NCBI GenBank assembly: GCA_019155205.2
Contig: JAHNZQ020000079.1
Coordinates: forward strand, 887,424 to 951,423
Length of the DNA stretch: 64,000 bases
From: Gracilaria vermiculophylla
Taxonomy: Eukaryota > Rhodophyta > Florideophyceae > Gracilariales > Gracilariaceae
Reading direction: 5' to 3'
A program made the translations under genes and the position numbers. Numbering within the stretch: the first letter of the stretch is position 1; each line of letters opens with the position of its first letter. The notes under the pieces were generated by a model that searched no databases, was not told where the DNA came from, and saw only the letters and a program-made list of their open reading frames with translations. This document shows positions 10,881-21,767 of this stretch, one piece after another.

Positions 10881-13549
10881 TGCACTTCTGGCATACGCAA
10901 AAAGCCACATGATATGATAAACAAATGTCAAGGTTAGAAGCAGATTTTATGAGTCATGGTACGAGAGGAATTTGTCCTTACCAATCGTTCAGCGGTGGAA
11001 CTTGACTTGGTAGTGAAATTCTTTTCAAAATGAAAATGCAAACAGTGTGACAATCGCACCTGAGAGACGAACAATGACACCCACAAACTCACATCTGACC
11101 TCTTCCAAAGAGATTCGCAGGAAACACTAGTACTAAAACCAACCCCAGAAACTAATAATGCCAAATGTTTAGAAAGCCAATGGATCCCACAGAACCCTAG
11201 CCTGCCACTAGATGAAGCTGTAGAACGATTTTCCGCACTTGAGAGTAGAGGCATAAAGCCTCTTTGATATCCTCGTAACAAGCAAAATAGAACACCAAAG
11301 TAAAAGGCATGAACGAAGAAGGAGAGAATCACAACATAAATGAACACCGGAAGGTTTGTTTGCAAACGAAAGAGTGAAGGATTTGCATATGCAGCAGCGT
11401 GACAAACAGTAATGCAATGATGGGCTGTACAGATGAAGACCGTTAACCTCGCCCTTGTTTTTGTTCAAAGACGCTGCACATGTTGACAAACCGGCTGTGT
11501 TTGCGCGAATATATTGCGCGTATGCAAAGACGACTTACGTCGACGCCAAGTTGGCGCCAAATCATGACGCACCAAAGGTGTTCCGGTTTTGTCGATGGCG
11601 GGAAGTTCCCGCTGGCATTGCCGGCACGTGCCCAGGAGATTCGTTGTTGGTGTGAGGGAGAGGTGATGTCATTTAGAGCGCGCTTCAAATCTCGTGATTT
11701 TGGAGCGCAATCGCCGAGTGTGGGAGTCCTCTGAATCAAACGTGTTGGAATCAGAACACGGGTGGCAACGGATCTTTCGGCTTCAAACTCCAAAATATGT
11801 CAAATTTTGGAGTTTTGTATATGGGTGGAGATGCTCTTAGGAATATTATGCCATAAGGTCACCCTACCATTTGTTTTTAGGAGCCACTGTACTACAAAAC
11901 CTACAAAAACCAACTTCCTAGCGAGGAGGCAGTTCGATCTTTTCGCGCACGTAATCGAAAAGTGACAGTACGGAAAGCGGAAAACCATAACAACAAGTAC
12001 TTTTTGGAGGAGAACTTGGATCACGTCAATACTTTGGTCAACAACCTGTAAGCGCTAAAAACAAAACATCCGGACATGTTCAACGACCCCAACAGAATAT
12101 GGAATCCGGACGAAACGGCCATATGCGCAACATATGGGAAACGAGTGATGGTTTTCATGAGTGCACGCACAAACTTGGGTGGAAGGCGCCACAATATAAA
12201 AGAAAATGGAGCCCATTTCACTGCAGTGATAGCCGCATCCGCCTCTGGTTTGATTGCTCCTCCATTCTTTGTAGCAGCTGGAAAACAAGAAATGCCGAAA
12301 TGGAAAAGGCCAATCGATGCTGCGAGCAAACAACAGCTCCATCCGAGGTTCCTCTGGATGACTGATGTAGAATGGATACTAGAACATACAAAATGCTACA
12401 TTAGTGCTAAGGGATCCATGACTATGGAGCTGATGCCAAAACTCGTCCAGCACTTCAATGAGTTTGTGCGGAGAACAGTACCGTTGGATCAGCCGGTTTT
12501 ATTATTGCTGGATGGGTATAGCTCCAGAACGGGGGTCGAATGTATCAAGTACTGCCAGGAGACGAGTATTATTGTCGTACAACTGCCTGCAAACACTTCG
12601 CACTTCCCGCAACCATGCGACGCGTCCATTAACAATACGTATAAAAAGACGACGCGAGAAGTCAGAGACATACTTGTTCACACGGGGCTGTATAGCAATG
12701 CGAATATCGCTTTTAAGGTCAAGTTGGGTGTCGCGGGCTTCAAGTCTCTTACTAGGCGAATCGCTAAACAAAACTTCATCAATTCAAAAATGTGGCCGAT
12801 GGACTTTCGGCTCTTCGAGAATCTACGACGCTGACTCAATGATAAAGCACGATTATCTGTTGACAGCAGTGAAAACAACCAAAGAGAGTTGCAAATGACG
12901 TTGTGGACAACTAATCGAATAGTCTACTCAAAAGTCAAAGATATCGTTCAGCGCGAGAAGTGTCCGACGCAAGGCCGTTTCCAAATCGAGCAGACACTAC
13001 AAGAAAATCGTTTCGCTCATCGCATTCTCTGAGAAGCCACGCCACTTCAGGCATCTGTTTGAAATAATAGGCAGCAACGAAAATGCCTGTGGAGCACCGG
13101 CCACTATTCTCACGCATCGCTCTCCAACGGAAGACATCACAAACAAGAACGACGTTTTGAATAACTCTGGCATCGGTAAGAGCAGTAGCAAGACATTGAG
13201 AAAACGCAAACGCGGTAAGATTCGTAAAGCAGTACAAAACCTAGATACCGAAGTTGATGACGATATTCGGCTAATGAAAGCCTGGAAACGTCGCAAAGGT
13301 GTTTTTGAAGGTGGTAAAAAAGAAAATGAGTGGGAGACAAGCGCTGTTGATGCTCTTTTGGGCTTGGCGCGGGGTTGCTGAGCTTCGAAACCGAGGCGCG
13401 AGGCCGTCCGGGGTTTGTAGAATTACCCCCTGTGCCCAGTTCGAGATGTCGGATTTAGAACGCCTCGTGGAAAACCCGTTTGTTTTGAGGGCTTTTGGAA
13501 GATCTTTGCGCTCCGGATTTTTTTAAGAACTTCCCACTTGAGAGGGTTA

Positions 13550-14704
13550 ACCCTCCCAAGGGGGATATTCGGCAAAACTTTTGGAGCGCAAACATCTTGC
13601 TTTAGACCGCAAAACAAAAAGATTTTCCTGAGGCTTTTTGAATCTGGCTTCCCAAATTGGGCACAGGGAGTAATTCTACAAACCCTGGACGCCCGCCCGC
13701 CTCAGCTCCCGAGCTCAGCAACCCCGCGCCACCCCCAAGAGGGCGTCCGGGGCGCTTGTCACGGACTCATGTTCTTTGCCGCCACCTTCTACAATACTTC
13801 GGCGACGCTTCTAGGCTTCCAGTTTTGAAATATCGTCATCCGCATCTCTGACTAAGTTCTGATCAACTGAATAATATTAACGGCGTTTTCGTCTTCTTTT
13901 TGATCGCTATTGCTCCCACTACTGCCACAGTTATTCACAATGTCTTTGCTGTTTGCATTATCTCCTATTATCCAACGATTGTTGAGAGTAGCGGCTGGTG
14001 CTCTACAGGAAACGACCTTGCTCTTTCTGACACTGAAAACAGGTGCCGGAAGTGGTGCGGTTTTATAATGAATGCGATGAGCGGAACCGATTTCTTGTAG
14101 CGTTTATCTGCGCGAAAAGATCGATCTGTCTCCACGCTAGGAAGTTTGTTTTTGTACGTTTTGCGCCCATCAATCGCCATTTCCTTCCTATAATGCCTAG
14201 TGTAGTTCACGTTAAACGCACATTTTCTTTCTTTAGTGTGTTCTATTCGTTTGACAATCTTTTTTTTTCAGTATCGTTAGAGATCGCAGTTTGTCCAAGA
14301 TGGAACACGATAGGATTCAGAACCTCGTTAAGCCATATATCACAATTTGTCTTCCACGCTCTGCGGAGCAGATAAGCAATGAATGTTGATAAACCTCATA
14401 TGGTTGCTACGCTGGCGAATTTATGTTGCTGCTTGAGAAGCTCTAGAGCACTAATGCGAGCAAGTTTGTTCTTCTCCCGTTTGGCCATGCTTTTTCTTAT
14501 ACGACCTGTCTGTTTTCGCAAGGACTCCGGCACTTTTGGGACGTCCCGAGTATCCTAGTGAAAATTCCAGTAGGATCGCTGAGAGTGGAACAGAAGGTAT
14601 ACACCTTATTAAATAGGACCTACAGACTACTGAGGACTACAGAATTTGTGGCTCTGACGATTTGTATAATTTCTCCTTTTGTAGAATTTCCCCCTTGAAA
14701 GGGT
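13550..14704 (-). mobile_element. pogo element B, internally deleted, inverted relative to A
   Basis: Read on the minus strand from 14704, the end matches the left end of A (aaattctacaaaagg, attatacaaa, agagccaca). An N-terminal segment follows (SMAKREKNKLARISALELL), then MAIDGRKTYKNKLPSVETDR. The sequence then jumps straight to the transposase C-terminal region (HRIHYKTAPLPAPVF aligns with the tail of A near 13010). The DDE core is absent, so this is a 1.15-kb deletion derivative. Its right end (ACCCTCCCAAGGGGGATATT at 13550) abuts the right end of A, sharing one TA. Confidence 0.7.
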
Positions 14705-14706
14705 TA

Positions 14707-14837
14707 ACCCTCGCACGGGAGAAATTCTACAAAAGTCGAAATTATACAAATCGCCAGAGCCACACATTCTCTAGTTCTCAATAGTCTACGTCTATAGGTT
14801 CTAGCTAAGAAGGTATTTTCCTTCTGTTCCACACTTA
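14707..14837 (+). mobile_element. left end of a third pogo element (C), interrupted by Harbinger B
   Basis: After TA (14705-14706) the sequence reads accctcgcacgggagaaatt, then ctacaaaag, attatacaaat and cagagccacacattc, closely matching the left end of A at 6935-7050. It stops where Harbinger B begins. I find no matching right end downstream, so C is truncated. Confidence 0.6.
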
Positions 14838-15145
14838 AAGCAACCCTATCAGTCGAGCCAAATAGCTAAATATCCATATTTTTGGCTTTAGAATACCTTT
14901 TTGCAGCTTTATCAGAAGAAGGAAAGCTAAAATATTTGGCATTCAAGCTAAACGGAATGTCAAATCGTACAAGATTTGGCAGAACGTTTAGCTTTCACGC
15001 TACACGATTGTGCGAATGAAATTAAGCCACGTCGCAGTACATGCTCGTCTCTGCGCCAAAACTATCGCTGCGCATGACATCGTTCCGAGACGAAAACTCG
15101 TCATGCTAGCTTCTTTTTGAAACGAGTTCCAATCCAGATTCAGCC

Positions 15146-16185
15146 ATGACTGATGCAGTTGGAGTGACCTCGACCACAGGCCCAAAATTCAGTCCCGCCG
15201 AGGATCTTGCACTCGCAAGATCCTGGATATCTGCTACAGAAACCATTCTGGAGCAGAACGTTGATACTTTTTGGACCAGTGTACTCAACAAAGTTTGAAC
15301 TCAACCGAAGTACTATCGCCTCCGTACTGCAATTAGCTTGCAATCTCGATGGAGTACTATTTCTCGCTTGTGCCAGAAGTATTTGGCAGCGGAAAAGCTT
15401 TATTGCTCAGCCACTCCCTCCGGGGAAACAGAAGAAAAAACTCTGAAGAATATAATGATTCTGTACCGCACTAAGAACACGTACATCAAGAACGGAGAAG
15501 AAAAGAAGCGTGGTCCGATCCGTTTTCTATCTGCCGTTCAGTTTTTTTCCACATGCTTAAAGTTTACTGCCATATTGGTGGTAGTTCTCACACAGTCGTA
15601 GGTTAACGCGCAATGGCAGGAGATGAGCCCAAAGGTAATGATACAGATGAAAATACTATCTCATCAAAGAGACCAGGTGCAGTTTCAATGGAGACGCCGT
15701 GATTTTGCCGCCTTAAGGGTGCTAAACGCCAGAAGATCGAGAAGTCAATGGAGAATACCATTTCTAAAGTTGCCTGTAGCGTGCAGAACATGAACAATAC
15801 CCTTAAATCGTCAGCAATATGCAAAAAGCAGGCTGTCTCTATTTCCTTACAACTGAAGATCCTGCACCGCATGTCCCTTCCTACCCCCGTCATAAACAAC
15901 CGTCTGGAAACTTTAATGGAAAGAGCTGCGCCACTTGGAGGTTTTCAGCCGAATGGGTATGAGGCGAATGTAAACATTTCTAGTTTGTGTGCTTCCGCTG
16001 CGCCATCTAACAACATCGCGATTATGGAGGACGGAAGTCAGTCCCACAACGTGTCAACCAATCCGACGAGTTTGATTATAAGCTCCGGTACGAGTACTGA
16101 ACACTGTTCATCAGCTCAAGCGGACGAAGCGCAACTCGAAACCCAGAACTCGCCGGACGCGGCTTTGTCACGAAAAACGCACTAA
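15146..16185 (+). pseudogene. Harbinger B accessory ORF, Myb/SANT-like
   Basis: The reading begins near MTDAVGVTSTTGPKFSPAED and continues LALARSWISATETILEQN, a SANT-type DNA-binding start. A frameshift follows near 15296, then QSRWSTISRLCQKYLAAEK, a GAKRQKIEKSMEN segment corresponding to the RPxGxKxAK block, and an open tail from 15748 to a stop at 16185. The gene order and motif match the accessory ORF of element A. Stops and frameshifts make it non-functional. Confidence 0.6.
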
Positions 16186-16452
16186 AAACCGTGTCTAGAG
16201 GGCAGCTGTGGACGGTGGACGGATGAAAAGGATGGTTTACGCGAAATCACTACGCCTCACCCAAAGATGATGAGGACGTGCGGTTGTGAGATAAGTATGA
16301 GCCACCTCGTTGGTAATTATCTCGTTCTGTGCAAGTAAATCATGCAGTCCACCCATTGAATGTGATCTATTATTATGTTCCACACTTGTTGTGACTTCAT
16401 TATGGCTCGATTGCCCTGGTTCATGTGCAAACTCCTCCACAATGCTAAAATC

Positions 16453-17669
16453 CTATTTGTTTCCCGTCACTTCGCTGTGAAAAGCACCTCGCAAATGCAT
16501 GTGCACCAGCATATTGTGCAGTATAACGCACACTTGACTTATCAAGATAACTAGTTCATCACCCCACTCAAAATGTTCGTGACGGAGAATCTTGATCCGT
16601 CCCTGTAGAGCACCGAACATTCTTTCGATGTCCTTTCTAACTGCCTCCTGCGCAGTTTTCATGTTTAACTCTCTCTCATGTACGGCATCATAATTCGGGC
16701 CGACAAGTATGGCCCAAGGAGGGTAAATACCGTCGACTAGATAGTAAAGCAGAGCGTTATGGTGACATTGATTCACTTTGTAGCCCTCCGGTAATGTCAT
16801 TCGACGTCAACCGGAAAAGATATCGATGAAAAGAGGACTTTTGTCGACAACTATGATATCATTATTGGTTCGGCAGTGCCCAGGGAAGCAGTGTCAACTG
16901 TATAGGTTTCGATCACACAACGCCTCACAGGACATCGTAAGTAACTTCCCATTTTTTGGGTTGTGGTATTGCCCCTTCATAGACTACGGGCAGTTTTTCC
17001 AATGTACTTGTATATAATCGATGCACTCAATGCATTCCAGGAATCCGAATTTGCTATACTCTCCTTCAGGTTGCCTCAGTTCCTGCAGTGCAGGTTCACG
17101 ATTCAGATAACGTCCTCCATACCTCTTGTATATGGCTTGCAGACAATCGTAAAGTATTGGCGCTGACTCTCCGGCGGCATGCAAACCATATCGTTCATCT
17201 GTTCGAAAGAGAGTGCGGTTGTTAGTCTCCGTAATGTTCCTAACACCTTTTGATGAGGTGTGTGTCCTACAGTCTTTGCCGCGTTTTGCTGTTGGATGAG
17301 TGGGGGCTCAGTTTCAATTAAGTCCTTGAAAAGCACCCGGTACATGGTAAGGGGAATACGAAACACTTTTTGAAAGTACCATGCCGGATTGACGCAGTCA
17401 TTGGAAAGGTAGTCAGCAAAAAATAGACATTGACCGCCTTTGAGGGTTACAATGTACGACTGTCTCCCTGTATATGTCGTAGAAGACAAATATGTTTCAC
17501 GTAGAATATAAATCACAGTGGCGGCGCTTCGTAACGCGCATTGTTCGTCCTCGCAGAAGATTTCGAAGTCTTCGCCTGACGACGAGTCGCTCATGTCACA
17601 AATGGAAGTGGGTACGACTGGGAGGGAGCGAAAAGCTCGTACTCTCACTGTTTGGCAATCGTTTGGCAT
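16453..17669 (-). pseudogene. PIF/Harbinger transposase of element B
   Basis: The minus-strand N-terminus (17669-17103) carries FRIPLTMYRVLFKDLIE, KVLGTLRRLTTALSFEQM and PPESQRQYF. A frameshift near 17150 leads into YKRYGGRYLNREP and the first catalytic ECIDYIQVHWKNCP. Stops are then interspersed through KGQYHNPKNGK and NNDIIVVDKSPLF. The last piece (16800-16453) has YYLVDGIYPPW (second Asp) and KDIERMFGALQGRIKIL with the catalytic Glu. All three acidic residues can still be read, but the coding sequence is disrupted. Confidence 0.8.
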
Positions 17670-18070
17670 TGCACTGATAGAGGTGCGTTGCCAAAAGCCA
17701 AATCAGAATTTGGCTTTAACTCATTTTAGTTTTCGGTTTTAGCTTGACTAATAGGGATGCTCTAAAATAAGTTAACTTAACGGTTTTGAGTCCAGGACCA
17801 TCGCACCTCGTGCACTTGACACAGGATCTTGCAAATCGAGAGAGACTGAATTGAAACAATTTTAAAGTGCATGTAACATTTACTTTGGTGTGAGTCTGTA
17901 CTTGATAATTTATGAAAAAACAAAACAAAAACGTTCAAAACTTCTTCTGGGAGAGATAAACCCAAAATTAATATGTGCCTTATTGTAGAGTTCATTTCTG
18001 TATCATTGAAAACAATATATAGCAAATGCATCTATTGACGATAATAATACTTCACTAGCACAAAGAAGCA

Positions 18071-18149
18071 TAACCTATAGTTCAGTGAGCGAGACATTCG
18101 AAGGGTATGACACCCGCTCTTGCTCGTGAGCCTCAACTATAACTAGTTA
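18071..18149. repeat. nested stem-loop of unknown role
   Basis: Outer stems TAAC/GTTA (18071-18074, 18146-18149) and TATAGTT/AACTATA (18076-18082, 18135-18141) enclose GAGCGAG/CTTGCTC (7 pairs with one G-T) and a GGGT/ACCC hairpin. It could be a structured RNA or a decayed palindrome. It has no tRNA cloverleaf spacing. Confidence 0.35.
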
Positions 18150-18221
18150 TGTGTAGTTTTGGTTGCAGTAAAGCGAGTGAAGTTCGCTATTGGCCTGGAA
18201 TGCACCATATTGAAGGTGTTC

Positions 18222-18357
18222 CCAAGTTTGATCAAAAGATGTATTCTAAATAGCAACGGTAGACTATTATTGATGCCAACAGGCTGTTACCAAGTTTGAT
18301 CAAAAGCTCTATTCTAAATAGCAACGGTAGACTGTTATTGATGCCAACAGGCTGTAT
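18222..18357. repeat. tandem duplication, 68-bp unit x2
   Basis: Two adjacent copies begin ccaagtttgatcaaaag at 18222 and 18290 and differ at only a few positions. Confidence 0.9.
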
Positions 18358-18964
18358 TAGCCAACACGTTGGGAGTTTCCACAGCAGAGCAGAAGCTACA
18401 TAGATGCATTGAGGGAAGAATAGAGCTCTGCATCACACTTAGGGGGGTTTATGAGCTTCATAATCTCGTTTAAGTAAAGCTTTGAACCGTGTGGCTTAGG
18501 TATCAGGCCCCGCGAGTTCTAAAATGCAACAGTAAGTTTGGCTACCATTTGTAGTACAAACCGCTCGTAGGGAAGTGTTTAGCGGAAATTCTAATAGAGA
18601 AACTAGCAAAGGAGCGTGTTAGCCATAAGTAGTTAGATGAGGCCTCCAAGGAGGGATCTGGATAATACTCTATAATTCATTAGCATTGCGCCTGCTTGGG
18701 AAGGGCACCAGACGCACGCCGCTTTGCAGACCGGCCGTGAATACATTTTCTGAAAACCTGTTGAACACGGTATACAATGTAGTGATAGTACAGTAGAACA
18801 GTACCTAATCTTACTGCAATGCAGTTCTAATATTTGTGCTACATCTCGCATTCGTTGGGCCCTCTTCAGTAAAGTCAACCAAGTTTGGCAATGCCTCTTT
18901 TCGCCTTGCAAAACTTCATCCTCCTGATGGGGATGCCATGCACTTCAAAATCAATTACACCGTA

Positions 18965-19860
18965 TAAAGTGCGCCGAAACTATACTGTACACTAATTTTC
19001 GCACAGCTTATATGTAGAATTCTTTCAAAATGATAAATATATATCGTCTTCTTTCCAGTACAAATGGCTCAAGAGCCTCAACTCTCCAAGAAATAACATA
19101 TTCAAGTCGTCACATTGAAAGCAAAACACATATGTATCAGTGCTATTGCACAAAAGCTGGAGCGTTCTGGAGTCAAAATTTCTACGATTATCAAACGTTC
19201 AACTCTGAAAATATGAAAAACATATGCACGAGGCTCGAAACAGCCCGTTCAAGCATATCTAAGGAAACGAAAAGGCGAGTTCTGTAAAAGAAATGTACCT
19301 TACACAAAACGTGGACTAAACATTATCCTGAACGTTCCCAAAGAAACTATTTGGTGGGAGATCAACAGCACAAATTTGTTCAAGTATAATAACGTAAAAA
19401 CCCATTTCATGCAGGACTACCATAAGCAGAAAACGAGTGGCAGGTCTGCTGGAAAAACGTATTTCAAAAAGAAACGGCAAAATGTTATTTATTTTGATGA
19501 AAAAAAGTTCATTTGGATCACCCAGAATGCACCAAAATTTAGTGAGATGTTATGCGCAAAAACAGATCATATTTGTGTGTCGGGCACTTTGACGGAGGAT
19601 CTGGAATTGACTAGAATGTTTTATCTATAAAAAGGATTCCTAGGATGGCATTTTTTGAGACCTTAACGGACGCGGAGAAACATCGTAAAGTGCTACATAA
19701 TGTTTTTTAAATCGGTTTGGCTCTGTTTGTGTGCAAAAATTTATATTATTCAACACGATGATGCAGCCGTATAAACTGATGCTTCAGTCAAAATATTGTC
19801 TACAAAAATTCAACGTTGCTGTTTGGGAGAAGCTATTGTGATTTACAGGTGAAAACCCCT
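18965..19860 (+). mobile_element. Tc1/mariner relic (left end and transposase only)
   Basis: TAAAGTGCGCCGAAACTATA at 18965 resembles the termini of the IR/DR element at 5597-6881, and a degraded Tc1-type transposase follows. A matching right end was not found, so the right limit is only the end of recognisable coding sequence. Confidence 0.5.
19064..19850 (+). pseudogene. Tc1/mariner-type transposase relic
   Basis: From ATG 19064: MAQEPQLSKK, an in-frame TAA, then HIQVVTLKAKHICISAIAQK, a paired-type helix-turn-helix start typical of Tc1. Next come the core NVIYFDEKKFIW (DEK motif with the first catalytic Asp, 19480-19515) and QHDDAAV near 19760, corresponding to the QDxAxxH second Asp. Several stops and frame changes intervene. 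It may represent the autonomous source of the IR/DR element upstream. Confidence 0.55.
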
Positions 19861-21762
19861 TTCGAAAACGTTTAGACATCGCTAGCTAGAATGGTTTATA
19901 TGCGCATAGAAGGTAATCTCAGCCAGGTTTCGAATAGAAACAATTTCCACAATAAAAGCTTTCGATCTTTTACAGTCTGAAGTGTAGAAAACTACGTTGA
20001 TTGGATAACAAAATAATTCATAGGCGTTTTTCAGTAGAAAGGCTGCGATATACACTAGTGATTGTCTCAAATTCTATATTTGTTTGTGAAAAACGTTTGA
20101 TTTTGAAACGGTTCTTTGACATTCATTTTTACTGAAACCAAATTACCTGCCTCTACAGTAAGCATACTGCAATATCTTCAAAATTACAGCATTTATTTTG
20201 CTTTTGAGAAAGACGGTCTGCCGCATAACATGGAATATTCACCCTTCTCGCGTCACTGAAAGGCATCCAACCACTGGTTCGGATCCGATGTTATACGCTG
20301 TTCGATTTTTTATATGACTGTGCTCCGCACCGTCTTGGGGTCTTTCTCTCCTTTTGGATTTTTTTTCCTATTCGTCATCCCGTTGCGATCTTTCTTATTT
20401 TGCTCACTATTTTTTTCTCTTTCCCCTTTTTTAGGCATCTTCTGTACTTGGAGCCATCTCTCTCACTACGTTTCCCTCGAACTCTGCTTGATATATACAG
20501 CCACGTTGCAAAGATCTACGCCAACCTAGATAGGTCTTAGAGGGCAGAAACACTGATACTACCTCTTCAATGGAGCGAGGACCGGAACTTTTTGAGAGAA
20601 ACCATGTCCTTGGTTTTGCTATTTGACTTGTGTTTCGATTTCGAACCCAAGTCATAGGTGGATGTAAGTCGTTTCTCCCTTGGGTTTTTGGTTAGGAGAC
20701 TTCTATTCTCTTTTTTTAAACTTCTGCTAAGCTTCTTATCGTTCGAGATGTAAAACACCGTGTCCGTCTATTTGCGAAATGCCGCACACTATAACCGCAT
20801 CCTTAAGAAGGAAGAGCTCCGCTAGACCTGGTGCGGCACGCATTGTTGGTTGCACGCATTACTGTTTCATTGCATATGCTGTTCCTGATAGTTGTTATTG
20901 ACTTTGAACACAATTATTCACCTATCCATTTCATATATTTCGTTCACGTTCATAAGCGTCATAACGAAGCGAATCCTGTACAATTTCTTATATATCAGAT
21001 GTGTGGAGCTTTCCTAAAATCAGTTTCTGATTTGAAATGGAAAGCTATTGTCTAAAGAAGTGCATGCAGTGATCATAGAGGTGCCGAAAATTTGTCCAAA
21101 ACAATTATTTAAAACGATTTTATTGAAAATTTTCGATTACTTTAATTTCACGTCAACACTTGATTTTTACTTCTCATGTTATTCTTACAGCAGAGTTTTG
21201 CTGCGGAAAAAGGCTGCTTTGTTTGATAATGTCAGCGTCTTTTTTCAAAAACTTGGTCGATCGTCGATTGCCTGCCTACGGGGGATGAAGTTGAAATTTT
21301 CGAACCAGGCCTGTTTGAAGTAATTTTAGTAATTCGATAAATAATGAATCAGTTTGAAATAATAGTGAATCATCATTTTCTTTAATTGTCTGCATATTGG
21401 CTAACATGCAGCTTTTTGGCTTTTGCTTTTCGCAGATTTCTGCCATGTATGTTGAAAAAACCGTTATAACATACTGCACTTGGTATGAAACAGCACTTAC
21501 AAATAGATGCGCCTCCACGGGAGCGTGTTATACTGTCGGCAATTTTCCTATTGGTTTGGCATACCCCACCACGATTGTGACGTCAAGTCTGACTAGTAGT
21601 AGTAGACAAAGTAGTACGTGTGGATTCCTATTGATACCGGTATATTACAAAAGGCAGCTTATCTTGTGTCCCCAAGGCGGTTCTGTAGCCACGTGGATTG
21701 ATTGCAGAGAGCGCAGAGCTGCACACCGTACTTGTGATGGTGCGTGCGCTTTTCTGTCTCTT
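19861..21762. other. spacer with no recognisable gene
   Basis: Short AT-rich reading frames only. A pyrimidine-rich tract lies at about 20330-20450. No family motif was seen on either strand. Confidence 0.45.
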
Positions 21763-21767
21763 CTGAG

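Larger units (their letters stand above)
7984..11836 (+). mobile_element. PIF/Harbinger element A
   Basis: Inverted ends GTGCATCTCCACCCATATA (left) and GAGCATCTCCACCCATATA (right, inverted) interrupt the LTR at a site that reads ccctccttagg in intact copies. Flanking trinucleotides are CTA (7981-7983) and TTA (11837-11839), matching the family's 3-bp TTA/TAA duplication with one change. It carries a transposase on plus (8264-9600) and a Myb/SANT-like accessory ORF on minus (9630-10880), arranged convergently as in Harbinger B. Both are broken. Confidence 0.8.
7488..11896 (-). mobile_element. solo LTR of the 12.7-kb chromovirus family, interrupted by Harbinger A
   Basis: It starts TGTAGTACTGGCAGCC and ends GCCACTGTACTACA (TG...CA), flanked by the exact duplication AAACC at 7483-7487 and 11897-11901. 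The LTR sequence is 7488-7983 plus 11837-11896, about 553 bp after removing the Harbinger, matching the 553-bp LTR at 33955-34507. Orientation is taken from the full element, whose genes run on the minus strand. It sits inside the pogo A transposase reading frame. Confidence 0.88.
7110..13390 (+). pseudogene. pogo/Tigger-type transposase, split by an LTR insertion and degraded
   Basis: The frame starts at ATG 7110 (MPESMRQQTARL), runs to 7487, and resumes in the same frame at 11902 once the LTR and one copy of its AAACC duplication are removed. The upstream part holds a helix-turn-helix region ending in IARDGRET, joined to YKNQLPSEEAVRSFRARNR. Downstream comes the DDE_1 (CENP-B/pogo) catalytic core: NPDETAICATYGKR (first Asp), LLLLDGYSSRTG (second Asp) and LPANTSHFPQPCDASI (third Asp). 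In-frame stops: four TAA codons, three before the LTR site and one after, then TGA at the end of the core (12832-12834). A basic tail follows to about 13390 (e.g. RKRKRGKIRKAVQ). It acted as a cut-and-paste transposase and is now inactive. Confidence 0.75.
6935..13547 (+). mobile_element. pogo-family DNA transposon A, carrying nested insertions
   Basis: The left end starts ACCCTCTCAAATGGGAAATT after TA (6933-6934). The right end, read inverted, starts ACCCTCTCAAGTGGGAAGTT next to TA (13548-13549). Between them lies a pogo/Tigger transposase relic split by a solo LTR (7488-11896) that is itself split by a Harbinger element (7984-11836). Without the inserts the element would be about 2.2 kb, a normal size for the family. 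The left terminal 120 bp are similar to the outer ends of elements B and C. Confidence 0.75.
14838..17762 (-). mobile_element. PIF/Harbinger element B
   Basis: The left end AAGCAACCCTATCAGTCGAG and inverted right end GAGCATCCCTATTAGTCAAG match at most positions, with TTA/TAA trinucleotides outside. The 2.9-kb interior holds an accessory ORF on plus (15146-16185) and a transposase on minus (17669-16453), convergent as in element A but with different terminal sequences. Both genes are degraded. Confidence 0.75.

Noticed and set aside
7110..12060. Stop-codon reassignment (in-frame stops before and at the start of the pogo core are all TAA)
   Set aside because: The first TAA aligns with a Lys codon in pogo B, consistent with AAA to TAA decay. 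Other elements contain TAG and TGA as well, and the intact host gene ends in a normal TGA.
14838..17762. Exact 3-bp target duplication for Harbinger B
   Set aside because: The flanks read TTA on the left and TAA on the right; depending on where the end is placed the duplication is imperfect, so I call only a TTA/TAA-type site.
20314..20529. Hydrophobic 71-codon frame resembling a membrane protein
   Set aside because: It lies in a pyrimidine-rich tract, which automatically encodes Phe/Leu/Ser-rich peptides.
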